From JAVBLV01 sp031553195 (GTDB taxonomy: Bacteria > Bacteroidota > Bacteroidia > Bacteroidales > P3): a DNA stretch of 55,918 nucleotides. This document shows positions 1 through 12,300 of this stretch, in pieces. The stretch spans positions 1 to 55,918 of the forward strand of contig JAVBLV010000068.1 in assembly GCA_031553195.1 (NCBI GenBank), read 5' to 3'. The notes under the pieces were generated by a model. The model searched no databases, was not told the DNA's origin, and worked only from the letters and a program-made list of their open reading frames with translations. Position numbers and translations under genes: made by a program. Position 1 is the first letter of the stretch. Each line of letters begins with the position of its first letter.

Positions 1-26
1 ATTCTTTTTGGAGCCTCAAAAAGAAT
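1..26. terminator. Hairpin at the window edge
   Basis: Positions 1-10 and 17-26 are perfect reverse complements (10-bp arms, 6-nt loop), ending in an A/T-rich tail. It may be a terminator of a gene lying to the left of the window. A further pair of arms, GAGGATTT near 38-45 and AAATCCTC near 82-89, follows. Confidence 0.4.
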
Positions 27-1118
27 CAAAAACGGCTTGAGGATTTAAACGCGCTCCGCCTACCGGCTGCGCTTGAACGGAAAATCCTCGCAATGGAATG
101 CTACGCATGGAGTTATTATCGGCTAACGCGCTTGAATAAGGCGGCGCCAATAACGGCCTACGACAGATGGCGTTAAGAAAAGAAAGATCACAATGCAGTC
201 TATTACATTCTTACAATTACGATAGAGACATTAAAAATTTTCTCCGCCTGTTTTTTACACTGATCCTATATTATGACCAAATTTTGAGATTTACACAAAA
301 ATGCGCCAACGGCATTGAGGGGAATTCAATGAATTTATTGGATTTAAAAAGGGTTCGAAAGAATTGCGATTGATGAGATATTTTCACAAATAAATGAAAA
401 TAAGATATCAGAAAACGAACTCTGATGAAATAAATTAAGAAATCGCTAAATCGCCCCATTTGATATATTATATTAATATAAAAGTTAAATATACATAAAT
501 AATCAAAATCATTCACTTTTTGTTCTATTTTTGATGTCTTGTAAGGTGTGAAAGAATAGAGGGAAAACAAAAATCATATTGTGTAATTTTTCTAAAAAAT
601 AGCTTGTTATGTATCTCGATGTTTAGTTTTTAATTATCCTAAGCCTTGACCTTAATTTGAAATTAGAAAAACAAACAAATGAAATAAGCATGAATCTTTG
701 ACATTCTAAAGCGAATAATCAAATGATTTGGAGCTAATCAAGTCATCCCTGTTTAAAAAGACCCTATAAATCTCTCTTGTGCGAAGAATTGAAAGTTGAT
801 AGGGGGAAATAGATAAAAAAATCTCAATAGCTGGGTCAATGTTTATGAAATTTCGCCATAAGTCCCCTAACAAAGTTGTTTAAAAGTATATTTTTCCGCA
901 AAGATGCAAACGACGCATAAAAAAGAAATTAGGTTGTTTTATAATGCTCTGCATCTCTTTGCTAAGTATAATTTTAAAATTAAGGAAATCTGTTTTGTTT
1001 TATATCTATAGAATTTGTTTATCTAAGTTCCGTATTTATTTTTATGATAATCATTTTGTTGTACAAAATCAATCCTACTAAATAAACCTTAAATGTCAAA
1101 CTAAAAATCAAAACTACT
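27..1118. other. Gene-free AT-rich leader before adhesin 1
   Basis: There is about 1.1 kb without a convincing gene. The first 170 bases are GC-richer than the rest and may be a remnant. The small open frames at 167-373 (+) and 271-570 (-) overlap each other, have no recognisable domain and no good start context, so I do not call them. The last 150 bases before the adhesin start are very AT-rich and probably contain its promoter, but I see no clean TTTG / TAnnTTTG pair. Confidence 0.5.
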
Positions 1119-4100
1119 ATGAAAAAACTCAAAAAACGTTCAATTTTTTTTATTGCGTTTATACTCTATGGAATGCTGTTACAGGCACAAACAATTATCA
1201 TCGGAACAGGATCCTCGTTTGACGCAGGCCCTATTTCAGCGCGCTATGCTCACGAACGTAGGGTCGATATTTATAAGCCTTCGGATGGTTTAATTGCTGG
1301 CTATATTACAAATCTGGAATGGAGAAAGCAAAATACGTCCTCAACCTTGATAGGGATACCGGTAAAAATCTATTTAAAAGAAGTTCCTGATTCTTCGCTA
1401 ACTTCAACGCAAATAATTTGGGATGCTTTAATTGCAAACGCGGTGGATGTTTTTGACGGCATAATAACGCCTCCGACAACTTTTGGCGGGATAAATGTTG
1501 CAATGCAAAGACACTTTCATTATAGCGGAACAGGCAACCTTATGGTAATGATTGCTACGGATATAGGAGGTAGCGGAAACAGCAATGCAAACCATTATTA
1601 CTATCTGACTCCGAACGCGACTGTTCATGCGTCTACTCATGCATCGTATACTACAAACGGCAATATAACCGATAATGTAAGCCTTGCTTATACGGTTGAT
1701 CATAAAAGGCCTGACATTCGCATATCATTTTCGCCTACATCTAACATCTGTGATGTGATATCGAATTTAAGAACAATCAATGTAACTTCCTCCAACGTTA
1801 ATTTAAAGTGGAAATCAAACGGAACTGAAACCCAATGGTTGTTATCATACAAAGCCGTCGCTAACACCTCGTGGATAAATGTTACGGCTACCGATTCCAC
1901 CCATTCGTTATATTCTTTGCAACCGAATACGGATTATGAAGTTTTTGTTCGGCCTTTTTGCAGGATAGGAGATACCGGGGCTGCGCGTAGCATAAGGTTT
2001 GCGACGTCTCAATTAACAGATCAAATTCCATTTACCGAAAATTTCGAAGGAACGCCGAATTGGATATTGGTAAATGGAACGCAAACCAATAAATGGCATA
2101 TAGGAACGGCGGCAAATAATACTTCGGGTGGAACGCGCGGGTTGTATATTTCTAATAACAACGGATCTTACGCTTTTACTTCAAGTCAAGCATCTAATGT
2201 ATACGCCACTAAGTTAATACAGTTTGCTCATGCGGGAAACTATGTTATTGAGTATGACTGGAAATCATTCGGAATGATAGACGATTATGTACAGGTTTGG
2301 TTGGCTCCTGAAAATAGCGTTGTTACGGCAGGCAGCCCGCCAACGACTACAAATTGGATTAATTTATACGGAAACTCAAATCTGGAAACATCACCGGAAT
2401 GGGAGCATAAGTTAATAACATTTGATATTTCTCAGCCAGGCGTTTATAAATTAGTGATTTATTGGAAAAATAATAATATGGGAGGCATTTTCCCAGCGGC
2501 TATAGATAATATTTCAATACGTGAAATTACTTGTCCGGAACCTATCGGAATTAGCGTTGACGAAATCTCCGTTACCAATGCGAATATTCATTTTCATTTG
2601 CCTGTTAATGCCCGGTCGGTTTGGATTTATTATAAACCGGAAACTGCTATTACATGGGATTCGGTAGACATCTATAATTACCTTAACGATACTGTTTACC
2701 TGTTAAGCGGTTTACAAGGGGGGACAACGTATCAATATTATTTGAAAACAGATTGTTTTTCGGAATATAGTTTTGCTACAGATATTTATACCTTCAAAAC
2801 CCAATGCGATATTATTGCGTCGTTACCGTGGTCCGAAAGCTTTGAAGAGATTACGGCTCCCAACGAAATTCCGGGTTGTATGGCGGCAACAAATTTAATG
2901 TCTTTTGTATTTTCGGCCATGTCGCCTGATTCCATACAAAATCGATTTGCCAAGACCGGAAATAATTATGCGTTTTTCACTTGGGATTGCAACGATTATA
3001 TTTTCACCCCTCGAATTAATCTTACTGCTGGAATATCATATCGTTTTTCGTTTTGGTATATAACCGGAGGGCATAGCGGTTGGGAAAGGTTGGAAGCCAA
3101 AGCGTGCGTCGGACAAAGGCCGCAAGATACGATTGTAACCATAGGCGCGCCTCTGACAAATGTAACCAATATAACTTATCAAAAATTCGAAGCGGATTTT
3201 ATTCCGGATACGACAGGAAGCTATGTCTTTGCTATATATTGTAAATCAAATAGCGATCCATATTATTTAACTATTGATGATTTGCATGTGGAGGCGACTC
3301 CCATATGTTCGGACAATGTAAACAATCTTAAATTGCTGGGATTTTCGGATGCTACAACGGCAAAAATTTGCTGGAGTTCAACGGGAACAAATTTCAATAT
3401 AGAATACCGCGATACTTCCGAAACTATTTGGCATTTTGCAGGTCAAACCACTGATACTGTTTTTTCATTAACAAACTTGAACATGAATACCCAGTACGAA
3501 GTTCGCGTGCAAGCCGATTGTGGAAACGGTATTTTGGGCAATTTTTCTACATTGCAATTCAGCTCTCTTCCGTGTACTCCTTTGGCAAGCGTGGACATTC
3601 CTATTCGCGAAGGGTTCGACTCGGTAATAACGCCTAGTTTGCCTGCTTGTTGGAAAAAAATTGTGCAAACCTCTTGGGCAAAAGTGATTACGGCAAGTTC
3701 AAATTATGTTTCTTCACCCAACAGCCTTAATCTGTATGACGAGTACTCAAGTACCTTGCGAGCTACATTATTACTTTCTCCTCCAATTTCTCCAAGCGTA
3801 AGCGTTGCAAATTTAAGAACCCGTTTCTTTGTACAAAGCGAAGATGACGGAAATATACAAGTGGGCATAATGACAAACCCAAGCGATCTCTCCACATTTA
3901 TATGTGTAGACACGGTTGTTTTGGCGGCGGGACATTGGATTTATACAATATCTGACTTTTCAATGATTTCTCAACAACCCGATAATGTTTGGTACATAGC
4001 TTACAAACATGGAAATACAATTACGCGACAAGACATTTTTATAGACGAGATTAATATAGAAGCCATTCCTCCATGCCCCGACGCATTAAACGTGCGCTAT

Positions 4101-7100
4101 ACGCATTATACGAACGATTCCATTTTCATTCGATTTTCATCGATGGCAACGAATTTCAATATAGCCCATAGAGCGGAAGGCTCTGCAACCTGGACGACTG
4201 TTGCAACATCTGATACTATTTTTGGCATTGGCGGTTTACAGGCCGATACGCGATATGAAATAAAAGTGCAATCGATATGCGGCGCCGACTCGGGAATTTG
4301 GAGTTATCCGATATTCTGTAAGACCTCTCAAATACCGGCAACAATTCCGTTTGCCGAAAATTTTGAAACACTCTCCGAGTGGATACTGATAAATGGATCA
4401 GAAACCAATAAATGGCATATTGGCGCGGCGGCAAATACAAATAATACCGCAGGCGGAATATATGGCTTATATATTTCTAACGATAACGGCTTAACAAATG
4501 CCTATTCTATAAACGACGAATCGCATGTTTATGCCGTTAAAGTAGCGCGGTTTAATAACGCGGGCGATTACAATATCGAATATGACTGGAAACTGAACGG
4601 GGAAGAATGTTGCGATTACCTTCAAGTTTGGTTGGCGCCGGTTAACGACCTCATAACGGCAGGTTCTTCTCCAAATACTTCGAATTGGATTAATTTGTAT
4701 GGCGATGCCAATTTGTCCTTACGCTCTACATGGCAACATAAACAGATGATATTTGCAGTTTCTCAACCAGGTATTTACAAAATAGTATTTTATTGGAATA
4801 ATAACAACAGCGGCGGCAATCAAACCCCTGCGGCGATAGATAATATTTCTGTTACGGCTTTGCCTTGTTCGCGTCCCCAAAATGTAAAAGCTTTAAATAT
4901 CGGCCCCGATTCGGTAATTTTGGCGTGGAATAGCCCCATTCCGAATTTTGTAGTAGAATACAAGTCCGTTTCGGATACGTCGTGGACAACCGTGAATAAT
5001 GTCGCTTCAACTACAATTACGTTAAGAAATCTCACTCCTTATACAAATTACCAAGTACGCATAAAGGCGTTATGTTCTGTCGGCGATACGAGTCTTTGGA
5101 CAAATATATATAACTTTAAAACAATTTGTTTTCTGGAACCGCTTCCTATAAGAGAAAGTTTTGAAGCAACCGGAACAACTTCTCCTTCTGTCCCTAATTG
5201 CTGGTCATACGTTTCGGCAGGAGGAAGTATGTTTGGTTCAACAAATTATTCTCACACAGGGCAACAATCGTATAAATTAGAACTATTTCCCTCGCCTGCA
5301 AACGAAGCCATGCTAATAAGCCCTTATTTATCAGCCAACATAAATACCCTTAGAATAAAATTCTGGATGCGGTACTCCACTACTCCAAATTGTAAAATAA
5401 AGGTAGGATATATGTCCGATCCGACCAATGCGTCAACCTTTAGAGAAGTAACTTCTTTTGATGTTCCGACAACTTGGACTGAATTTGTTGTTCCTTTTGA
5501 TACTGTGACGGGAACTGGTCATTTTATCGCTATTTCGGCAAAAAAACAAGGAGCGGCTACAGTTAATCATATCCACATTGACGACATAACAATAGGGTTA
5601 ATTCCCGCTTGCGCAGATATTTCAGGCGTAAATATTACTGATACGTCTCAAACAAGCGCTACTGTTAACTGGAATAATGCGTCTTCGGCAACAGCTTATG
5701 AAGTACAGTATAAGACAATCGAAGCTACGCAATGGACAACGGCGCCGGCGGTTACTATCAATACTTGCGTTCTTACCGGATTGCAAGCAAGCAGCGGTTA
5801 TCAGGTGCGCGTGCGTACAAAATGCAATGTCTCCGATTCCGGCGAGTGGTCTGATCCTGTTGAATTCTATACGTTTTGCGGAACTACATCGCTTCCCTTT
5901 GCAGAAAATTTTAACAGCGCAACTTTCCCTCCGCATTGTTGGTCTAAACATAGCGGAATGTTGAATTTGGTTACGCCGATCCCCGTAACGCTCACAGTCC
6001 CGAACAAACCGCTATTTACATGGAACCCCATTGCTTTTGGAAACGTTGCGGGAGGATCCAAATCTGCTTGTTTGAATGTACACGGAAGCAATGTTATTTG
6101 TGATTGGTTGATTACGCCGACAATAAACTTGGAAAACACAGGCAATGCGGTATTAGAGTTTGACCTGGCAATGACTGCTTGGGGAGGAGCCAATCCGGCT
6201 ACGGGAACTCGATCAGATGATAAATTTATGGTTTTGGTTTCAAATAATGGCTCTTGGACGTCAAGCAACATCATTGCCGTATGGGATAATGTAACTAGTA
6301 CGTCTCGCATATTTAATGATATTTCTATGACCGGCGACCATATAGTCATTCCATTAACAGAAATGACCGGAAATGTACAAATTGCTTTCTATGGGGTATC
6401 TACTGTTTCGGGAAATGGAGATAATGCGTTATTTATAGATAATGTAAAAGTATTTGTAGGGCCTCCTGTTTGTCGGCCTGTAACTACGATCGCCACCGCA
6501 GCAACGGGAACTTCCGTGAAAGTTGATTGGACGGCGCCCGCCGGACAAACCCAATGGAAAGTGAGTTGTTTGCAAGCAGGAACGCCTGTCGCTTCGCAAA
6601 TTGTATCAACGGCAACATATACGTTTGCAGGCTTGCAACGAGGCGCTGCCTATACGTTCGAAGTACGCAATATATGCGGCGCCGGCGATACCAGCGTAGC
6701 AGTTGCTTCTGCGGCCGTTACTATTAACCAATGCAACGACGTAAGCAATGTAACGGTTGTACGGGCATGTCCTACAACGGCAATTATCAGTTTTACGGCT
6801 GAGGAAGGTCAAACCCAATGGCAATTGTCCTATAAACAAACTCCCGCCGGCGACGCTTTAACCAAGATTATCAACAAGAAACGCGACACGTTGACCGGAC
6901 TTATGCCGAACGCTTCCTACGAAGTAATGATCCGTCCTGTTTGCGGAGCGGGCGATACGGGAATTTACGACGCGCCGGTTACGTTGCAAACGGGGACTTG
7001 TATTCCTGTGGAAAACCTGACGGTTCCGCGCATCGGTTTGGCTATCGATACCATTTTTGCCAGCTGGTATAACAATGAGTGTCATCAAAGTTGGGAGATT

Positions 7101-7544
7101 AACGTAGTCCCGCAAGGAAGTCCTAGAGGCGACGAGTTTATTACGACAAACACTTACCAGGGAATAGGCATCAAAGTAAATAACCCTGGCGACAACTATG
7201 ATGTTTATGTGAGAGGCAACTGCGGAGACGGAGAGTACAGCGAGTGGGTAATGACCACCTCATTAGGAATAGAAAATATTGCCCTGAGCGAGTCTTCCTC
7301 CGTAAAAGTAATCTTAGCCCCAAATCCGGCCCGCGACTATACCCAATTAAGTATTGAAGGCGTGAGCGGCGAAGTGGAAATGAACTTGTTGACCCTCGAA
7401 GGCAAATTGTTGAAAAAAGAAATCCTCGACTGCCGGCCAACGCTAACAAAAGACATTAGATTACAAGGCTTGTCGAAGGGAACTTATTTGATACGTTTAA
7501 CCCATAAAAACTGGACAAAGATTGAGAAATTGATTGTTCAATAA
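1119..7544 (+). CDS. Giant T9SS-secreted adhesin 1 (FN3 and jelly-roll modules)
   Basis: This 2141-aa protein is predicted to be exported and displayed on the cell surface or released. A signal peptide (1-23, ending LLQA before Q) is followed by an N-terminal domain of about 180 aa shared with the next giant gene. Fibronectin-III-like domains then alternate with six jelly-roll domains of the cleaved-adhesin / choice-of-anchor-J kind, starting near 303, 567, 827, 1075, 1342 and 1591. Three more FN3-like domains begin near 1784, 1871 and 1960. A T9SS type A sorting domain occupies about 2060-2141 (LAPNPARDYTQL, KGTYLIRL). Family knowledge says such modules bind glycans or host and particle surfaces; the ligand here is unknown. 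The gene stands alone, with its own strong terminator and a long AT-rich leader. No catalytic domain is seen. Confidence 0.9.
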   Translation: MKKLKKRSIFFIAFILYGMLLQAQTIIIGTGSSFDAGPISARYAHERRVDIYKPSDGLIAGYITNLEWRKQNTSSTLIGIPVKIYLKEVPDSSLTSTQIIWDALIANAVDVFDGIITPPTTFGGINVAMQRHFHYSGTGNLMVMIATDIGGSGNSNANHYYYLTPNATVHASTHASYTTNGNITDNVSLAYTVDHKRPDIRISFSPTSNICDVISNLRTINVTSSNVNLKWKSNGTETQWLLSYKAVANTSWINVTATDSTHSLYSLQPNTDYEVFVRPFCRIGDTGAARSIRFATSQLTDQIPFTENFEGTPNWILVNGTQTNKWHIGTAANNTSGGTRGLYISNNNGSYAFTSSQASNVYATKLIQFAHAGNYVIEYDWKSFGMIDDYVQVWLAPENSVVTAGSPPTTTNWINLYGNSNLETSPEWEHKLITFDISQPGVYKLVIYWKNNNMGGIFPAAIDNISIREITCPEPIGISVDEISVTNANIHFHLPVNARSVWIYYKPETAITWDSVDIYNYLNDTVYLLSGLQGGTTYQYYLKTDCFSEYSFATDIYTFKTQCDIIASLPWSESFEEITAPNEIPGCMAATNLMSFVFSAMSPDSIQNRFAKTGNNYAFFTWDCNDYIFTPRINLTAGISYRFSFWYITGGHSGWERLEAKACVGQRPQDTIVTIGAPLTNVTNITYQKFEADFIPDTTGSYVFAIYCKSNSDPYYLTIDDLHVEATPICSDNVNNLKLLGFSDATTAKICWSSTGTNFNIEYRDTSETIWHFAGQTTDTVFSLTNLNMNTQYEVRVQADCGNGILGNFSTLQFSSLPCTPLASVDIPIREGFDSVITPSLPACWKKIVQTSWAKVITASSNYVSSPNSLNLYDEYSSTLRATLLLSPPISPSVSVANLRTRFFVQSEDDGNIQVGIMTNPSDLSTFICVDTVVLAAGHWIYTISDFSMISQQPDNVWYIAYKHGNTITRQDIFIDEINIEAIPPCPDALNVRYTHYTNDSIFIRFSSMATNFNIAHRAEGSATWTTVATSDTIFGIGGLQADTRYEIKVQSICGADSGIWSYPIFCKTSQIPATIPFAENFETLSEWILINGSETNKWHIGAAANTNNTAGGIYGLYISNDNGLTNAYSINDESHVYAVKVARFNNAGDYNIEYDWKLNGEECCDYLQVWLAPVNDLITAGSSPNTSNWINLYGDANLSLRSTWQHKQMIFAVSQPGIYKIVFYWNNNNSGGNQTPAAIDNISVTALPCSRPQNVKALNIGPDSVILAWNSPIPNFVVEYKSVSDTSWTTVNNVASTTITLRNLTPYTNYQVRIKALCSVGDTSLWTNIYNFKTICFLEPLPIRESFEATGTTSPSVPNCWSYVSAGGSMFGSTNYSHTGQQSYKLELFPSPANEAMLISPYLSANINTLRIKFWMRYSTTPNCKIKVGYMSDPTNASTFREVTSFDVPTTWTEFVVPFDTVTGTGHFIAISAKKQGAATVNHIHIDDITIGLIPACADISGVNITDTSQTSATVNWNNASSATAYEVQYKTIEATQWTTAPAVTINTCVLTGLQASSGYQVRVRTKCNVSDSGEWSDPVEFYTFCGTTSLPFAENFNSATFPPHCWSKHSGMLNLVTPIPVTLTVPNKPLFTWNPIAFGNVAGGSKSACLNVHGSNVICDWLITPTINLENTGNAVLEFDLAMTAWGGANPATGTRSDDKFMVLVSNNGSWTSSNIIAVWDNVTSTSRIFNDISMTGDHIVIPLTEMTGNVQIAFYGVSTVSGNGDNALFIDNVKVFVGPPVCRPVTTIATAATGTSVKVDWTAPAGQTQWKVSCLQAGTPVASQIVSTATYTFAGLQRGAAYTFEVRNICGAGDTSVAVASAAVTINQCNDVSNVTVVRACPTTAIISFTAEEGQTQWQLSYKQTPAGDALTKIINKKRDTLTGLMPNASYEVMIRPVCGAGDTGIYDAPVTLQTGTCIPVENLTVPRIGLAIDTIFASWYNNECHQSWEINVVPQGSPRGDEFITTNTYQGIGIKVNNPGDNYDVYVRGNCGDGEYSEWVMTTSLGIENIALSESSSVKVILAPNPARDYTQLSIEGVSGEVEMNLLTLEGKLLKKEILDCRPTLTKDIRLQGLSKGTYLIRLTHKNWTKIEKLIVQ

Positions 7545-7585
7545 CAAAACTTTTTGATCTGAATTAGTAATTAATTTTCAATTGG

Positions 7586-7626
7586 AAGCGGATGATGCAA
7601 GGAGATTTGCATCATCCGCTTTTTTT
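7586..7626 (+). terminator. Rho-independent terminator of adhesin 1
   Basis: Perfect 15-bp stem (7586-7600 with 7607-7621), 6-nt loop GGAGAT, then a T run. The core GATGCA/TGCATC is shared with the terminator of the second adhesin at 19725. Confidence 0.9.
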
Positions 7627-8951
7627 AACTAGGGCTCTGCTTGTTGGGAAAAGGTTAAGGATGTAAAGAAACTAAAAAACACGCCCTTATAGGTTGTAAA
7701 TGAGAATTATATATCAATTACATATGCAATTTCATCCAACCTTTTCATGAGGCTGTTCAAAAGCCGAAAACAGCAACTGAATTATAAATTCAACAGGCAA
7801 GTTATTTTGTTTAGCCGGAATGAAGATTTTTCATTTGGGATATAGATAGGTTTATACTGATACTTTTCTCCACCGGGATTATTCATTGATCCAATTATTT
7901 TTTTGATAAAATAAAATCAAATATCAATATAAAAAAATTAGAGTTAGATAAGTAATCTTACAGAATCCGTTTAACTTTTTTGTATCCCTTCTCTTTACAC
8001 AGGTTTCCATCGATTTCACCAGTCTATTATTAAGATATTATAACAATATTACGAACATTTTTTAACTTAGAGAAGAGAAAAATTGTTGTAATTTTGACTG
8101 CGTTTTTTGAAGATATTTTCTTCAAAAATGGATTAGTTCCTTTAAGCAATAAATTGAGTTCATATTTCTATCAAAATTCCATGAATTAAGTAAATAATTC
8201 CATTTTTTTATAAATGAATTTTTATTTCAACTAATTTTAAATTATCTTTGAGGAATAAGAGAAAACTCTATATATTTCTTTTTTTATTGAAAACAAATTG
8301 TTTATGCGGTTTTTTCGAGGTTTTTCGTTTTTCCAAACCAAACTAAACTCGAAACACAAGCAATTTTTTCATAAATACAGGGAACAATAACGTACTTTTA
8401 ATTCGGGTTAGAAATAATATAAGTGTGCTGATGATTTTATTGTTATAGATTGCAAAAGGGAACGGATATTGGGGTAGGAAAAATACAAATGTAAAATATT
8501 GCCAAGATGAAGCTATTTACTGTAGTAATTCCTGTTCGTCTAGTCAAATGTATGATTCATACAAGAGAATGTATGTTAATCAACGGGAGATATTTTGGCT
8601 TTTTTTTAAATCCTGCCTGCACATTCAAAAAAAGAATTAAGCATGCGCTTTTGCAGTTTCATTATACATATTATTCCTCTATAATACCTGCATATTATAC
8701 TTTGCAGAGAAATTTTCAAAAAAATCATTTCAAAATTAAACGCCCCTACGTTTTCCGGTTCCGGTTTCTTTTACCGGCAATCAATTACAATTTCATATTT
8801 AAAATAAACATTCCCAGGGAATGGATTTCGATTATACAATTTTTAGCCTTTCATTCGACAAAACAAAGGTCTATTCCCTAAGGTAGGTTATGTTTTGAGA
8901 ATAGAAAAAACTAAGTGGTTGTATAAGGGATGGTAGAACTATTTGAGAAAG

Positions 8952-9005
8952 GAGCGTTTTTTAGACTCAGAATATTTCATAGAAAGATTTTTAAAACAAT
9001 CTTTA
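8952..9005. mobile_element. Partial MITE-like element (right arm)
   Basis: About 54 bp resembling the right end of the element at 29212-29378: both contain a GAGC-T-run-TTAGA segment followed by TTCATAGAAA and a T-run plus AAACAA end. No matching left arm is evident here, so this is a truncated or decayed copy. Confidence 0.5.
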
Positions 9006-9018
9006 GAAATAGGTTTAA

Positions 9019-9180
9019 GGCTTAAAAATCCCTAAAATATGCGATTGTGTATTTATATAGGCATCTCTAATTTTGCGAATAATATTTTTGATTGCTTTTA
9101 TCAAAAGAAATGGGTATAATTTATTGATAATGATATAAATAAATATGAAAAATGCGTTTATTTTGCGATTCAGCTTCTTG
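9019..9180 (+). pseudogene. Duplicated flavodoxin promoter with remnant of the gene start
   Basis: From 9019 the sequence matches the region upstream of fldA at 28572-28705, including the leader, the TAATTTTG box and the palindrome TTTTGAT...ATCAAAA. The match continues past the ATG at 9145: the next ~35 bases align with the first codons of fldA with small gaps, then similarity stops. This looks like the 5' stump of a second flavodoxin gene whose body has been deleted. The reading frame is shifted and not functional. What is seen is the similarity; the deletion history is inferred. Confidence 0.65.
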
Positions 9181-9374
9181 TAGTTGCGAGGTTGTCCGAA
9201 AATCGGAAAGACATCTCTGGGTATAACTTTAAGATCTGTTTTTAGATTCTTTGATACATCGTGTTTTATGGCCACGATCAGAGAACAGGGAATGAGAAGG
9301 CAGTATTTTCTATAAAGATATTGTTCTACAATAATATAAATAATGAAGCTATGTTAAACTAAAAAACAAAGAAA

Positions 9375-12300
9375 ATGAAAAAGTATTTTATTTTTTGGGT
9401 TGCATTTTTGCTGAGCGGAATACTGCTGCAGGCGCAACATGTGGTAACGATTGGAACCGGAACGAGTACAACGTATGAACCAATTTCCGGTTATTATGGA
9501 AAACATCGAAGCGTTTCCATTTATACACCTGCCGATGGCTTGGTACCAGGTACTATTCAAAATTTGGCGTGGAACAAACCCTCTGCTGTTTACAATAATA
9601 TACCTATAAAAATTTATCTGAAAGAAGTATCGGCTGATACACTATCGGCAACATCCTCCCTGATATGGAATGACTTAATATTAGGCGCTACTTTGGTATA
9701 TGAAGGTATGCCTACATGGACAGCAGGAGCTGCGTGGGTTACTATTCCGTTACAAACTTCGTTTACTTATGGGACGGGGAATATAATGATATTAGTAGCT
9801 TCTAATAAAGGTGGTAGTGGGGGATCAACGGTAAACTGGGCATATACTGCTTCAGGAACTAATAATAATGCATATATAAGAAAAGATTCTTCTTCTGTTA
9901 CTGCATGTATGGATGACGCAATTAGTTTTTATGCGAATAGTTCTATCAATTCTAGTCGTAATAATCAACGGCCTAATATTCAATTTGGTATAAATCCTGC
10001 TCCCGGAGCATGCTTTATACCATCCGCTCCTACAACTTCAAGCCCAACATCTACAGGTGTTTCCGTTACTTGGGCGCCAGTAGGGTCTGAAACCCAATGG
10101 ACCCTATCTTACAAAGATACTTCTTCTTCTGTTACAACATGGGCCGCTCAAACAGTTAATACTAACCCTACTTATACCATTTCAGGTCTTACCCCTTTAA
10201 CGTGGTATTATGTAAAGATAAAAGCCAATTGTAGCAGTAGCGATACTAGTTACTCTTCGGCGGCTGCTATTTTCAGGACTGCTTGTCCGCAAGCAGTTTT
10301 ACCTCTTACCGAAGGTTTTGAAGCTACAGGAACCACTAGCCCTGTAGCGCCGGAGTGTTGGTCGTATATAAGGACTTACTCTAGTGGAGAAGTTCGTGCA
10401 AGTACCGGTACTCCGTATACCGGAAGTAAGTGTTATTATATGTATCACTCCAGTACATCAGCGGCTACAAATGATGTAATGTTAATCAGCCCTTATTTGG
10501 TTGAAAATCTTAATACTTTACGGATAACATTTTGGGCTAAAAACAGCTCGTCTCAAGTACGAGTTGGCCACATGATCAATCCAACAGATACCGCTACTTT
10601 TACCCAAGACACCCTTATAGCAACAACCTCTTCTTGGGTAAAATATAAATATGCTTTTAACAATGTTACGACAACTAATGCTCACTATATAGCTCTTTCT
10701 GCAAAAAAAACAACAGGCTCCAATACAGTTTATCTAGATGACATAACTATTGAATTAATTCCTGCTTGTGCCGATGTAGAAAATATAGCTTCTACCTCTG
10801 CTACTACCAATAATTCTATTACTCTCTCCTTTACTACTGATGGCATAACGCCAAATAGTTTTAATGTTGAGTATAGAAAAGTTGGGGAAACCGCTTGGCA
10901 AACCACCACATTCAACGCTTCGCCGGGTACTATTACAGGATTAGCATCCTTTACAGAATACGAAATCCGTATAAAAAGTATTTGTGGCAGCAATGTAGGC
11001 GGATGGTGCGATGTGGTAATTATTTCTACTGAATGCGATCAAATGACATTGCCCATTACAGAAGGCTTTGAAACCACAGGAACCACAACCCCATCAGTAC
11101 CTGATTGCTGGAAGTATTTGAGAACGAACAGTGGTAGTATGTATGCAAGCACATCATCTCCTCATTCCGGAAGTAAATGCTATTATATTAACCACAGCTC
11201 TACCAGTGGAGCTACTACCGAAAGCATGTTAATAAGTCCTTATGTAACTAATTTGAATCATTTACGAGTAGTTTTTTGGGGTAAATATTCATCAAGCGGA
11301 GCTAAAGTAACTGTGGGTTATATGAGCGATCCTACTAATGCAACAACATTCAGATCCGTAAAAGAGATTGCGCTACCTTCTGCGTGGACAAAATACAAAG
11401 TTAATTTCGATACAGTAACAGCCACAGCGTCAAAAAATCATATTGTTTTCAGTGGTAAAAACGGTTCTTCATCCAGTTCCTTTTATATAGATGATGTAAC
11501 CATCGAATTAATTCCTGCTTGCCCCGATGTAGAAAACGTTGTTTCTAGCGCTACTACCGACAATTCAATTACTCTTACTTTTACCGTTGAAAATGGTGCA
11601 ACTCCAAGTAGTTTTAATGTTGAATACAGAGAAGTTGGGGAAACCACATGGCAAACCACCACATTCAATGCTTCGCCGGGCGCCATTACCGGATTAACGC
11701 AATTAACTACATACGAAATCAGAATAAGAAGTATTTGTGGAAGTAATATGGGCGTATGGAGCGATGCAATAACTGCTTCGACTAAGCAAACACCCGTTTC
11801 CATTCCATTTGCCGAAGATTTTGAAGGAACCCCAAGTTGGGTATTTGTAAATGGAACTCATGCCAATAAATGGGTTATTGGTACAGCAGCCAATACAAAC
11901 AATACCGCAGGCGGTAGTCATGGTTTATATGTTTCAAACGATAATGGAGCAACAAATGAATACACTCATCCCAGTACAAATACATATATATACGCGACCA
12001 AATCATTGCAATTTACCAGTGCCGGCGATTATGCTATAGAATACGATTGGAAAGCACAAGGTGAAAGCGCAAGTTATGATTATTTACAAGTTTGGTTAGC
12101 GCCTGAAGACGCCTCTTTTTCAACAAGTAGCGCCCCTTCAACATCAAATTGGATTAATTTATATGGTACCGCCAATTTGAATCTGCAAAACACATGGCAA
12201 CACAAACAAATAGTATTTGCAGTACCACAAAGTGGCGTGTACAAATTAGTTTTTTATTGGTATAACGATCTAAGTGGAGGAAGTCAACCACCAGCAGCTG

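Larger units (their letters stand above)
7627..9374. other. Gene-poor spacer between the two adhesins
   Basis: About 1.75 kb, very AT-rich. The open frame at 8507-8881 (+, 124 aa) has no domain, repeat or signal peptide that I recognise, and the frame at 9015-9275 (-) runs antisense through a duplicated flavodoxin promoter. Neither is called. The right part (8952-9180) holds a partial MITE-like arm followed by a copy of the flavodoxin promoter and start (separate entries). The remainder shows no structure I can support. Confidence 0.6.

Noticed and set aside
5867..6349. 160-codon frame antisense to adhesin 1
   Set aside because: Shadow of a repetitive coding sequence; no domain and no start context.
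8507..8881. 124-codon frame between the adhesins
   Set aside because: Composition like the surrounding AT-rich spacer, no signal peptide or domain, no terminator, and no homologue I recognise.
9015..9275. Minus-strand frame of 86 codons
   Set aside because: It runs antisense through the duplicated flavodoxin promoter, so its existence follows from that sequence.
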